Assembly (NCBI GenBank): GCA_003427395.1
Contig: BFEA01000103.1
Location: 1,060,067 to 1,089,090, forward strand
DNA from: Chara braunii
Taxonomy: Eukaryota > Streptophyta > Charophyceae > Charales > Characeae
DNA: 29,024 nt
Direction of reading: 5' to 3'
The notes below the pieces were generated by a model that was not told where the DNA came from, made no database searches, and worked only from the letters and a program-made list of their open reading frames with translations. The position numbers and the translations under genes are program-made. The number at the start of each line of letters is the position of its first letter. The stretch's first letter is position 1. This document shows positions 18,577 through 27,944 of the stretch, piece by piece.

Positions 18577-19240
18577 GTAGCCCACGCCTCTATTCTGCAC
18601 TCACTCTCGACAAGGCTCCTCACCGCCCTCCATGATGCCTTCACAGAGTGACGCTCCCCCAAACTGTGCTGCAGGGTCACACCTAGAAGTGGAGCCCAAC
18701 CCTCGACCTGTGATTCAGGGTAGTACACAGCCATATTCTGCTATCGTTCTCTACAAGGACGCTCACAGCCCTCCATGATGATGCCTTCACAGAACAATAC
18801 GGTCCTCCCAAGAAACTTAAAATTATCATCTCATGGGCAAAACCAGAAAAAGGGACAAGTCAGATGACCCAATCAACCGCCAAAGCATCCACCCTGCATA
18901 TGGGGAGACCACCTTTCCACCCGCATGGCAGGGTCCCACCTTATGGCAGGCCCTATAGCCCAACCCACTATCAGCGATTGAAGGTAGCACATACCTCTAT
19001 TCTGTCCTCACTCCCTACAAGGATGCTCACCACCCTCAATGATGATGCCTTCACAGAATGAGGCTCCCCACTCCATCACAACCCAATCATAGTGAACCTG
19101 CCCTGGCCCTGCAGGGGCGTGACCCTATTGCCCAGCTCTCCACCTGGAAATCAGGGTAGAGTACAACCATTTCCCGCCATCATTCCCTACAAGGACGCTC
19201 ACCACCCTCCATGATGATGCCTTCACGAAATGGTGCTCCC
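18577..19240 (+). repeat. higher-order tandem repeat, A-B-A-B dimers
   Basis: Four ~85-bp units at about 18577, 18718, 18981 and 19152 share ACAAGGACGCTCACC, CCTCCATGATGATGCCTTCAC and GGTAG starts. Units 1 and 3 are most alike (AAGGTAGC...CCTCTATTCTG), as are 2 and 4 (CAGGGTAG...ACAACCAT/ACAGCCAT), giving a ~404-434 bp dimer. Minus-strand frames across it are partly open, but I recognise no protein. Confidence 0.85.
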
Positions 19241-19294
19241 ACACTTCCACACCTTCCTTGGCAGACAATTCTCACAAACGGCGATCAATCCTGC

Positions 19295-19387
19295 CACCCG
19301 TCCATAGTTCTTTTTCTTTTTAACCCAGATTCAGACCTGCTACCCGAGGTGGTAAGACCGTCCTTCCCAAGCACCCGTCCATAGTTC
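19295..19387 (-). mobile_element. 61-bp retro-insertion with 16-bp target-site duplication
   Basis: CACCCGTCCATAGTTC is present exactly at 19295-19310 and 19372-19387. On the minus strand the 61 bp between (19371 to 19311) end in an A-rich tail (TTAAAAAGAAAAA) and contain a degenerate B-box-like GGTCTGAATC. Tail plus long exact duplication is the signature of LINE-mediated insertion of a short, 5'-truncated SINE or tRNA-like RNA. Confidence 0.8.
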
Positions 19388-19429
19388 GATTACAGAACTG
19401 GCATCTTCTTCTTTTTTTTTTTTTTTCCA

Positions 19430-21220
19430 GATCTGTCAGGCACCTGGTTGCAGGGCTGAAGAGGCTGCTCCCTTCCCTCCTAAAACTCCTGAATCCCCTG
19501 GGCTTCCAGGGCAATCAATGCTGGTAGGCAGCAAGCTGTTCTGTAGACCACAAACTACATTTCAGACGAGCCACTGTACGACCTGTTTTCCATCAGGTGA
19601 TGCTCCCCACGAATTTATGGAGCCTTGGTAGTGGTGCTTGCTCATATCAACATCAACACCCCTAGCATCCAGAAGGGAGTTTTTCCGCAGAGCTGGCATC
19701 GTTGTGTTCAATTAAAAGTCAATCTGACTAAAGCACAGTAGGAATCCAGTTTCAATAGCTCTTTTTTTGTCTTTCCTTTTTTTTTTTTTTTTCTAAAACT
19801 AGGCTATATGTTTCTCACAATTTCACCTTTCACTACCTGCCTACCACTACTCCTAAGGCTATACAGGGCAGCCCTGCAAGCATAACTACCTCTCACAATC
19901 AAGGGGATACATGTTGCCCTCTGCCCTAATTGGCGGTGGTCAGAGAGTAGATTGGGGGCGCCGGTGGTACGGGCCGGCTAATGCAAAGACCAAGCATTTT
20001 CCCACTAGCTCTGCCTCCCATCTACTTTCCCCACCCCCATTTGAGTAACAGCAGTGTCTATGGCCAGCACTCTTCCACACGCCACACACAACCCCCACAT
20101 ACACACAAAAGTCCGAGTTTGTCCGACAGAAGAAACAGTCTGGCACAACCATGCTTTGTTTTTGCGGAGATGTGTATCGCGAACATTACAACATACACAA
20201 TCAAGAAGACAGAACTATAAAGACTGGAGGGCTAGTTGTGACTGAGGTATGGTTACGTTTGGCTTGTTAGTGCGCCATGGGCATGTTCCTACTGACGACA
20301 GAGGCTAGGTTTCCTCCAGATGATAAAAACAACCCAGAACAACCAGCAACAAGAACAACATATGCAACCTAAGAGGGGGTCTAGTGGATGATTAAGGTAG
20401 AGGGGCGGATGGTATCCGTACATCTCCTGACGGCAAGCCAAAGCCTCGAGGTCGTGATTAGAACAAGAAACAGGTCACAAGCGCAACTGTACTAGGTGGG
20501 TATACCACCTGGGGTGCTCAGGGGGTGTCATAGTTTAAGAGGAAGGGGGCGGCGAGGGGGAGAGGGGCATTAGACACTGCCTGTGATATATGGGGTGAGC
20601 ACGATTTGATCTCTGTACTGGGGAGTGTAGGTGAGTTTGGGGGTCTACTCATGGGGCCTGTAGATAGAACACGTGCGCCCCGAGCATACCCGTTTGACAA
20701 GACAAGGCTAGTTCGACTGTGCTTCAACCAGGGCTGAGTGGGGGTTCCTGTGCAGCACCGGTGCCTGCAACCGCTGTCCAGCTGTCCGGTCAGGTCAACC
20801 CGCCAAGGTGGTAGAAGGGTGATGGCCCTGAGTGGTAGACACTAAGGTAGGATAGGGGGGGCAGGGGTGCGCCAGGGCGAATCAGTGACAGGAAGGATGA
20901 GTGAGGCCTCGTGGGGAAAAGGACACTTAAACCACCAGTACTTGGCCCAGCTATTGGCCGCAGAAAAAAATAGAGTACAAACGTTTCTAGTTGGATGAAT
21001 TTGGGCGCTCCTGTAGTGGCCCGTACGTTTCCTAAAATCGCGTAGCGTTAAACCACCAGTACCTACCGGCTGTCAAGGCCCGTGGCTCAGGCTACCGGTA
21101 GCCCAGTCGTTCCCGAGCCTCGGACTTTATTGTTGAGCCTCGGACAACCGGTAGTGCAGAACGGAAAAAATAGAAAAGAAAAGAAAAAAACACAAAAAAA
21201 CATAGTAACATACAACATTC
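19430..21220. other. no gene recognised; scattered short palindromes
   Basis: Poly-T at 19777-19792. The 14-bp palindrome GGCTACCGGTAGCC lies at 21090-21103. TAAACCACCAGTAC occurs at about 20929 and 21050, and GAGCCTCGGAC twice near 21114 and 21135. No supported ORF. Confidence 0.5.
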
Positions 21221-21221
21221 T

Positions 21222-21223
<2 letters not shown>

Positions 21224-21257
<34 letters not shown>

Positions 21258-21303
21258 AATAAATAAATAAATAAATACAAAAAAAAAAAAAAAAAAAAAA
21301 AAA
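21224..21303. repeat. poly-A / (AAAT)n / poly-A tract
   Basis: A about 32, then TAAA repeats (about 21252-21277), then A25. It could be the tail of an old plus-strand retro-insertion or a plain microsatellite. Minus-strand poly-Phe frames here are artefacts. Confidence 0.9.
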
Positions 21304-21360
21304 CGAATACAACGTTGCCCAACGAGAGTGAATCTTCCTCGATAAAGAAGAAATTCATTC

Positions 21361-21533
21361 TAGAGAGAGAGGGAGAGAGAGAGAGAGAGAGGGGGCCTCA
21401 GTCAGTGGCTGATGCCGAGTGGCGTCAGACACTGGCTGACGCCCCCCCCCCCCTCTCTCTCTCTCTCTCTGAGGCGAGGTTCAAATGAGAATGAATCTTC
21501 CATGATAGCGTGGAAGATTCATTCTCATTTCAC

Positions 21534-21587
<54 letters not shown>

Positions 21588-21660
21588 GTTTTCGTGGAAG
21601 ATTCACTCTCTTTCAACGATGGGAGAGAGAGAGAGAGAGAGAGAGAGAGGGCGTGAGCCA
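21361..21660. repeat. nested palindromes and (GA)n/(CT)n microsatellites
   Basis: (GA)n at 21361-21393, C-run plus (CT)n at about 21443-21470, (TC)n at 21536-21584, (GA)n at about 21624-21650. Between them: hairpin GGCGTCAG/CTGACGCC (21422-21444), a perfect 19-bp hairpin 21483-21501 / 21512-21530 with a 10-nt loop, and GTCAGACACTGGCT near 21425 repeated inverted near 21654-21669. Confidence 0.85.
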
Positions 21661-21670
21661 GTGTCTGACN

Positions 21671-21717
21671 TTTCTCGATTTATGCGTGTCATCCTTGCGC
21701 AGGGGCCATGCTAATCT
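21671..21717 (-). pseudogene. U6 snRNA 3' fragment
   Basis: 47 nt on the minus strand match the central and 3' part of plant U6 as I know it, from AGATTAGCATGGCCCCTG through GCGCAAGGATGACACG to ATAAATCGAGAAA. The 5' half, including the stem-loop and ACAGAGA box, is missing, so it cannot be functional. An N lies next to its 3' end (21670). Upstream on the same strand, ~110 nt away, is a tRNA-like A/B-box pair. Confidence 0.92.
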
Positions 21718-21821
21718 CGGCGCGGCAGATCTCAGCCGTGAGATTTTGATGATCGCACGACCGAGATCGGCCGCGCCCGTTTGCCTTGGGCTGCTCCAAA
21801 AGGAGCTTTGCCCAGTAGGCC

Positions 21822-21893
21822 AGCACGTCAGGTTCGATCTCGGTATCTCCCGAGTGAGAGTCGTCTGCTGTAACCTACTGGGCTAGTTCCTAT
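21822..21893 (-). repeat. tRNA-like SINE head
   Basis: Minus strand: A box TAGCCCAGTAGGTTA (21885-21871) and B box GATCGAACC (21839-21831), ~31 nt apart, as in a tRNA. A CTCTCAC loop sits between them (anticodon position CTC), but the stems are poor, so it is a derived SINE head rather than a tRNA gene. GCCCAGTAGG is also repeated inverted at 21810-21819. Confidence 0.6.
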
Positions 21894-21957
21894 CACAACA
21901 GTAGTAGGAGCAGCTCTTCTATATGAAGAGCTTGCCCAGCCAGCTAGCCCCGTGCCG

Positions 21958-22045
21958 CGGCCTTGCAGGCTCTGCCTGCCCGTAGACTTACAGGCCCGGT
22001 CTGCCTGTGGCCCTGCAAGCCTCGCCTGCTTGTGGCCTTGCACGC
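21958..22045. repeat. ~25-bp tandem repeats
   Basis: About 3.5 diverged copies of CCTTGCAGGCTCTGCCTGC plus a short spacer. Just before it, AGCTCTTC/GAAGAGCT forms a hairpin at about 21913-21933. Confidence 0.65.
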
Positions 22046-22319
22046 GCGGGTGGCCGGGCGACCTCGGTATTGGCCTAGCAGCCCCCTGGCTCAGTGTCAA
22101 CCCCTGTGGCCCATAATTAAATCTCCTTCCTATTCCCCCTGCGTCACGGCTTTATACCCGGCGCACACCTCTTTTTAGCTCACCTAGGCCTTGAATCGCG
22201 CGACATTATTTTTGGTAAAACAGGTATAACTTTAGTCTTTTCATGACCGCGCAACACCACGGCCCTGTCGGAACCCATGGATGATAGGCCGCACTGCCGA
22301 CTCCCACTGTTTCAAACGA

Positions 22320-22367
22320 ACGTCAATGACGTCACACGTCAACGACGTCCTACGTCATCGACGTCAG
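22320..22367. promoter_or_regulatory. three 16-bp repeats with a bZIP/CRE-type palindrome
   Basis: 22320-22335, 22336-22351 and 22352-22367 each read ACGTCAnYGACGTC plus two bases. The first contains the full CRE palindrome TGACGTCA (22327-22334); the others hold ACGTCA and GACGTC half-sites. Such clusters are bound by plant TGA/bZIP factors. No gene is recognised downstream, so a regulatory role is inference. Confidence 0.4.
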
Positions 22368-22930
22368 GCCTTAGGTTTCTTAGTTATTGGGTTGGTCTGA
22401 ATAACCTTTGGCAACGCCAACCTCGTCAAGTCTCTTAATCCAAAAAAGGTTGGGCAGTGTCTGCCCTTAAAACCCCGGGCAGAAACCCTTACAGGCCTTA
22501 CAGGGGTTTCTTCCCCGACAGCGACTATCCACCATGGCCGCGCACTATCACACATCCTCCTAATGCGTATGAATCCGCCGCTGGAGCAGGGCAGGTGCAT
22601 GCTACAACCGCCCACTGTTGCCTCTGCATTTTGTCCGTAGCTCCCCTGCCGGTAGATCTCTCTCTCCTCGCTGTTGTGTTCATCAGGTAAGCACCTCACG
22701 CTTCTCACTCCTACCGCCCACCATCTCTCTACTCCTACACCCCCCCCTTTCTCTTCGTCTTCGTCAAAAATCCCTGTCTTGTTTCCTCTTATCGTCAACT
22801 CCTAAACTCCCTCTGGATGGCGCCAACGACTTCACTCGTAGAGTGATGCTCCTGACAAGATCAGGCAGACGACGCAGCGACGACAAACGTCGTAGACAGC
22901 AAAAGGAAAAAGTCGGGCTCTTCTGGCTTT

Positions 22931-22956
22931 ATACTTGTCATCCTTGCGCAAGGGCC

Positions 22957-22988
<32 letters not shown>

Positions 22989-23006
22989 ACGGATGTCCCG
23001 AAGGAC
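22931..23006 (-). pseudogene. U6 snRNA-like copy, 5' and central part
   Basis: On the minus strand it runs from GTCCTTCGGGACATCCG (5' stem-loop) through TTAAAATTGGAACGATACAG, AGAAGATTAGCATGGCCC to GCGCAAGGATGACA. It then diverges from U6 (AGTATAAAG instead of CGCATAAATC). The ACAGAGA box and internal stem-loop are present. There are changes in the 5' hairpin and a C-to-T in the internal loop. No TATA at -30 or plant upstream element is evident, so it is probably a retro-copy. Confidence 0.88.
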
Positions 23007-23081
23007 AGGCTGATGAATAGCCGCGGGCTGACCGGGCCCAGACAATTCGGAAATATTTGGATTTACTCATTACCCTCATCT

Positions 23082-23138
23082 GGTCGGACTCAGGCCCGTA
23101 TTCAACAGCTCATGGGTGTACCCACTGAGCTAGGCTCT
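23082..23138 (-). repeat. tRNA-like SINE head upstream of U6 copy
   Basis: Minus strand: A box TAGCTCAGTGGGTA (23132-23119) matches the Pol III consensus. A degenerate B box GAGTCCGACC follows at 23091-23082, preceded by GAATACGGG as in the head at 23406-23461. It lies ~75 nt upstream of the U6 copy on the same strand. Confidence 0.55.
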
Positions 23139-23177
23139 TGGGTTTCACGGTCGGCCGACAGAGCGGCATCGGACCAA

Positions 23178-23467
23178 GTCCCAAAAAAAAAAAATAAAAA
23201 TAAAATAATAATAATAATAATAAATATAATTAGGAAAGAAAACTTTGGAGATCGGATGGGGGGAGGGGGACCGTCGGAACTCGGCCCTCAGTCCTACCTG
23301 GCGGGCCCGTGGTCGGACTCCCCAACAAAACCAAGGCGGATAGTCCCGCGGGACCCTCAACCCCTCGGTTTATCTCCAAACTGCGCTCCCCCACTCCTCG
23401 CTGCTGGATTCGATCCCCGTATCCTCATGCTGAAAGTTCAATGCGTTAACCTATAGGGTTAGGCCCA
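23178..23467 (-). mobile_element. tRNA-derived SINE
   Basis: Minus strand head: A box TAACCCTATAGGTTAAC (23461-23445) and B box GATCGAATCC (23415-23406). A ~190-bp body follows, ending in a TTA-repeat and T-rich tail (23224-23180). The head resembles the one at 21822-21893 (GGTTA after the A box; GATAC before the B box), so they are probably one family. The 5' and 3' limits are approximate. Confidence 0.55.
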
Positions 23468-23915
23468 AGTCTGGGTGTAGTAGGCGCTGCCTTCCATATG
23501 AATGGTAAACTGCAGCCTGCTGCAGCCTACCCGGGTCTGCAAAAGTGCGCCAAGACCACCGCTTGGCCTATTGCCCGTGCCCATGGACCCGCTTGCGCGT
23601 GCTTGCCACTCTAGAGGGCAGGGCTCTGCTCGGTTTGCCATGCACACTGCCCCGCCATGCTGCGGGCACGGGCTAAGGCTTTCAATTCGTAGCCCGCCGC
23701 ACTCGTCGGAAGAGCGTGCTTTTACCGCCTTCGGTCGAAAAAGTCCCCGACTTTCGCACATACCATTCCGACCTCATACCAACTTAGCTAAAGCTCGTCG
23801 TTGTTTCTCCTGCCGTCCACACGAAGCCGAGTCTAACTCTCGTGCACTCCACATTGTGCGGCCCAAAAAGGTGCCGCATTTCCGTAAGTCAAACCAAATA
23901 TTCTTCCTCTAGTCG

Positions 23916-23980
23916 TAGCCTAATGGCTAAGCCCTGCGCTAACCGCAACTTCGCCAGTGTGTCCGAGGTTGCAGCTCCCG
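23916..23980 (+). repeat. tRNA-like SINE head, plus strand
   Basis: A box TAGCCTAATGGCTAAG (23916-23931) and a weak B box GGTTGCAGCTCC (23967-23978). Stems are not convincing for a working tRNA. Its orientation is opposite to the other heads nearby. Confidence 0.4.
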
Positions 23981-24236
23981 CTACGTTTATCCAAATTCTA
24001 ACTTATTTCTAACTCGGATCGCCGAGCGACCAAATGTTTCATACTGACTAAATACCTAACTGAGCTAATGCATGCCCACAAGGTGCATGCTCACACACTC
24101 TCTGAATTACTCACGCGTGCGCCCTCCACTTCTGACTTCTAAGTCACTTGCGATCGAGCAAAAGGCGTGCCACTCCCTCAAATATCATCAAGAGTGTTCC
24201 TCCTGCGAGGTGCATAAATACGCACAATTACCCTTG

Positions 24237-27200
24237 TAAGGGTATTGGTGCCGACACCGTACTTTTCTTGGATTTAGAAAAGGCGTACGACCGTGTGAAC
24301 TGGACCTTTGTACTTACTTCGCTAAAGCATGTCGGTATTGGTTCGTGCTTCTCCACCTGGGTAAAAGCCCTGTACTGTTTCTCTACAGCCGTGGTAATGA
24401 TCAACGGCCATATATCTGACCCCTTTCCATTGACACGTTCATTGAGACAAGGCTGTCCGCTGGCTCCCCTCCTCTTTGTAATACAGATGGATGTAATGCT
24501 AAATAATTATTTAATAATATTAGATTAAGCCCATATGTGACGGGATTAAATATTTGGAGCCAGACACAGTTTAAAGGTAGTGCCTTGGCAGATGACCTAT
24601 CTATAGTAAGTAGGAATATGACAGTATCTATTGCAGCAGTCAAAGGTATATTAGCACAAAATTGTGATTTATGTGAAGCCCAGGTCAATTGGAGTAAATC
24701 TGTCTATTTTCTCCCTGACCAGTTGAACCTATGCATGCAAATGGGGATGAGGAAAATCCTCACAGAGTCTGTGGAGCGATTCTTGGGAGTGCAAGTCTCA
24801 CTGCAAAACTGCACAGCAGTACAAGACCAAATGCTGTTGGACCGGGTGGAAAACCGAATCGGAAAATGGAAACCGGTCTACGGACTCTCCCTTATGGGCC
24901 GTGTACTGGTCCTCAACGCATCAGTGTTCTCCCAATTATGGTTCACAGGCTCAATCCGACGTTTAGGCAAAGCCACTGCACGAAAAATCAAAGGTGCTGC
25001 AGCGAGGTATGTGTGGAAACCCGACGCCGGGGAGGAAGACGGTTTTATGTCTAAATTGGCATAGGACAAACTGATTGCTACAAGAGAGGAAGGTGGCCTT
25101 GCCCTCTTGGATCCAGTCCGCCAGAATACGACGTTGCTTTGTAAATGGCCAATTAAAGCGGTACTGGAAACGGAGGAAAAAAGTTGGGTCGCGTTGGCAG
25201 AATATCAGTTTGCAACGGATTGGGACCTTAGCAGAGGGGAAGATGTTTGGCTGTTACTGACGATAAGCTCCTATCTTCGGCGCCAGTCGAGCTCCTCATT
25301 TTGGCAACGAGTGTTGCAGTCATGGAAGTCCCTGCCACCACAACCAAGGAAGGAGTCGGCTACCAAGGACGAAATACTCCGTCAACCCCTGTTTAATAAT
25401 CAATGGATACGGAATGCTGACGGTACCTGTTTTACGGCTGCCGGCAAGGCCAGTTTTGGGCGAGCTTGGATAGAGCGTGGAGTCTTAAGAATAAAAGACA
25501 TCCTGGACGAGGTCGGTGGCTGTTGGCACTCGCCCCAGACCATCCGGAAGAAGCTGGGTCGCCTATGGCATATTGATCGCAGACTGAAGGAACCGGAGGA
25601 GGCAATTCCTAAGGATTGGTAGGAAAAATTGAAGTCGAGTACGAAAGAGAGAGGCACCTGGTTCGTACATCAGCTATCAATCGGGGGATACAGTCAGGAG
25701 TTTTTTTAAATGATAGACGAGGGGGAGCAAAAGGTGGAGTTTTGGGAGAGGAAACAAGTCAAAGGTCAATCGAGTGACTGCCTCGCTTATAAGGAGGACC
25801 GCATCCTAACAGGAGCACGCATGACGGACACAATCCGGATAGACGGACACTTTAATAAGGGTGGCGCCGCTCAACCGATCTTATGTATGGGAGGGATGCC
25901 AGTGAGAAAAATGCGACTGGACATAAAGCCTGTATGGCTGGCCTCAACTTCGAGGGAGACCGGAACTGCAATCCTACTCCTCTGCACTCGGTATGCATAT
26001 CTTAAGAGAAAGAGGCAGCTGTACGAGCAAGATTCAACAAGCTCTTCCCTTTTCTTCCAATGGGATCCCCCTGTTTCTTGAGTACTACTGAGAAATGTGA
26101 AAGGTATGCAACAGGTTACCAAGTACTAAATGCGCATCTTTGCTCAAGTTACTGATACACAGGGCGCCTCTGGACGCGGAAAGTTTGTTTGTCAGGGGAT
26201 CGGAAGTAGATATTGAATGTCCAAGGTGCCAGCGGACCCCGGAGACCACAACCCATTTGTGGTGAGAGTGTCCACTATCGGCTCGTATCTGCCGGTGGTG
26301 GGCTCACCATTGGAAGGAGTTAGGAGGCCCGATTGAAGTGGAATGGGATATCGGCTGGGCCCTTACATGTCGGTTACCCCCTGGCCTGAAATATGGCAGG
26401 GGCTGGGGCTATGTGGCGGTAGCCCTGAGGGCAGTGGCAATGTGGTGGATTTGGAAAGAGAGGAATTCCATCTTGTTCCAAAAGAAGTATATTTCGGATG
26501 CGGCTCTGAAATGGGGGATGAAATCCACGGTGCGCCAGATGATAATAGTGGATTGGAGGTGGAAAGTCCTGGGCGCGGCAGAATCCGGAAGAGACAAGGC
26601 AAGGCTTTGGTTTCTGCGGTCGTGGGCAAAGAACAACAGCCTAGCCGCAGTCTCCCTAGCGACAGGGAAATTAGTGTTGTCCCACTGGCTCAAGTCGAAC
26701 CCGTCAGTAGCCTGAGAGTTCGTCAATCAGCAACAAGGTTCCAGAACTCCGGAGGATGCAGAGATAGATGGGAGTAGGACAAGGATTTATCTACCACTTG
26801 ATAGACCTTTTTTGGTAGCTTAAAAGCAGGACCATAGAACCCGCATAGGCTTTGCCATAGTCCTGTTGGATTCATAGTGAGTGGTTTGAGTAAGATAAAC
26901 TTCAACCGAGGCAACTAGTGCCACTGAACTCTTAGCTCTAGGATAAGGAGGGAGAAGTCAGTCAGGGGATATCACCTGGTCACTCGGTAAACTCTGCTGA
27001 AGTAAGCAGACTGTCATTAACTGTTAGAACCCAGCTTGGGGTTTGCCATAATACTTTTATTAGAGCAGTTAAAGGGAGTGATAGTTTTGCTTTTATTGTT
27101 GCTTAGTTAAAGTTGAAGGCCTGAAGTTGACTGTGTTGAAGTTCTTTTATAAGCTAAACTGGCTGAAGCTGTCGGGATAACCCCGGGTTGAATTGTGAGG

Positions 27201-27272
27201 TCCCCGGCCTCTTTCCAGGTGCCACTTATAATGAATTGATGGTTTTTACCAAAAAAAAAAAAAAAAAAAAAA
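24237..27272 (+). mobile_element. LINE copy B, 3' portion with poly-A
   Basis: Starts just before RT motif A and continues through the RT, C-terminal zinc knuckle and ~535 bp of 3'UTR to a poly-A tail at 27251-27272. After the tail comes (A)TCCCTTG. CCCTTG also lies at 24231-24236 just before the LINE sequence, and ATCCCTTG at 2435-2442 before copy A. So it is either a 5'-truncated copy inserted here, or the far half of copy A split by ~17 kb. Confidence 0.85.
24241..26715 (+). pseudogene. LINE ORF2, C-terminal half: reverse transcriptase and zf-RVT, inactivated
   Basis: RT motif A FLDLEKAYDRVNW (catalytic Asp at 24271), motif B RQGCPLAPLLF, motif C ALADDLS (LADD codons 24585-24596, where the family usually has FADD or YADD), then the thumb (SVERFLGV, then KWKPVYGLSLMGRVLVLNA). 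At the C-terminus lies a zf-RVT knuckle CPRC...H...C (about 26218-26271) and a WIWKERNSILF tail. Lesions: a frameshift near 24500-24530, TAG for an expected Trp at 25062, stops at about 25620 and 25707, another frame change before 26150, and TGA inside the knuckle. It cannot make an active enzyme. Confidence 0.92.
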
Positions 27273-27438
27273 TCCCTTGCCCCGCCACTTCCAATGGGCA
27301 CAGGAATAGTACATTTGCGAATTTGGTAGATCGGTGTGACCGGCCTTTTCCCCTTTTTTTTGGGATTTTGGGAATATAGGTCCCCGTGTGAGTATGCCCT
27401 GAAACGGGGAAATTTTTCAAAAGCTGTCAGACGTTCTC

Positions 27439-27544
27439 AAGAGTTGGGTTTTCAAGAGTAAGAGTTGGGTTTTCAAGAGTTCTTGGCCCGGGCGCAGTAA
27501 CGATGCGCTGCGTTAATCCCATCTGGGATTTCTGGGATTAGCGC
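27439..27544. repeat. exact 21-bp duplication and adjacent hairpin
   Basis: AAGAGTTGGGTTTTCAAGAG plus T occurs twice back to back (27439-27459, 27460-27480). A hairpin follows at about 27511-27544, with arms GCGTTAATCCCA and TGGGATTAGCGC, and a GCGC-rich flank. It lies between LINE B's poly-A and LINE C's ORF1, possibly in the 5'UTR of C. Confidence 0.85.
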
Positions 27545-27944
27545 TACCGGGAACGATTAGCACTCCGCGTAAAGCGCGGTGGGGGCAGGACGACGCGAGT
27601 ATGAGCTTAAGTCGTTTTTTACCTACTGTCCACCTTCTCCATTGCTGTGCTTGGAGGACACACGTGGAAAATTTGTGTGCGAAGGCGGTGTTCCAGCTGG
27701 CAGAGTTGGGGCCTCTCGAGGTCTCCAAGGCAGGGCCTATACACAAAGATTGCCGATAGTGACACACCATGGAAGAGAAGATCGGGAAGATAGGTATATC
27801 ATTTTTTCGAGAGCTCAGGGGAAAGGGGTATTGATGTTGGACTGTCCTATTTATTGAGCTCTGTTGTTTTTTCTTGTAGGTGTAAGAAGCTCGAGTAGGA
27901 TACTTAATTTGTGAGTGTTATTCCCACATTACTGTTTAATTGTT

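Noticed and set aside
18327-18734. 135-codon minus-strand ORF
   Set aside because: It reads through the mate-pair adapter, giving the artefact peptide SYTHLDVY, so the frame is at least partly artificial.
22931-23006. Functional U6 gene
   Set aside because: The 3' end is not U6-like, and no TATA/USE promoter spacing is visible upstream.
23010-23020. Hammerhead ribozyme core (CTGATGA at about 2665, 10231 and 23010)
   Set aside because: No matching GAAA box and flanking stems were found at a suitable distance at any of the three sites.
21822-23980. Working tRNA genes
   Set aside because: A and B boxes are present, but anticodon and acceptor stems do not form properly.
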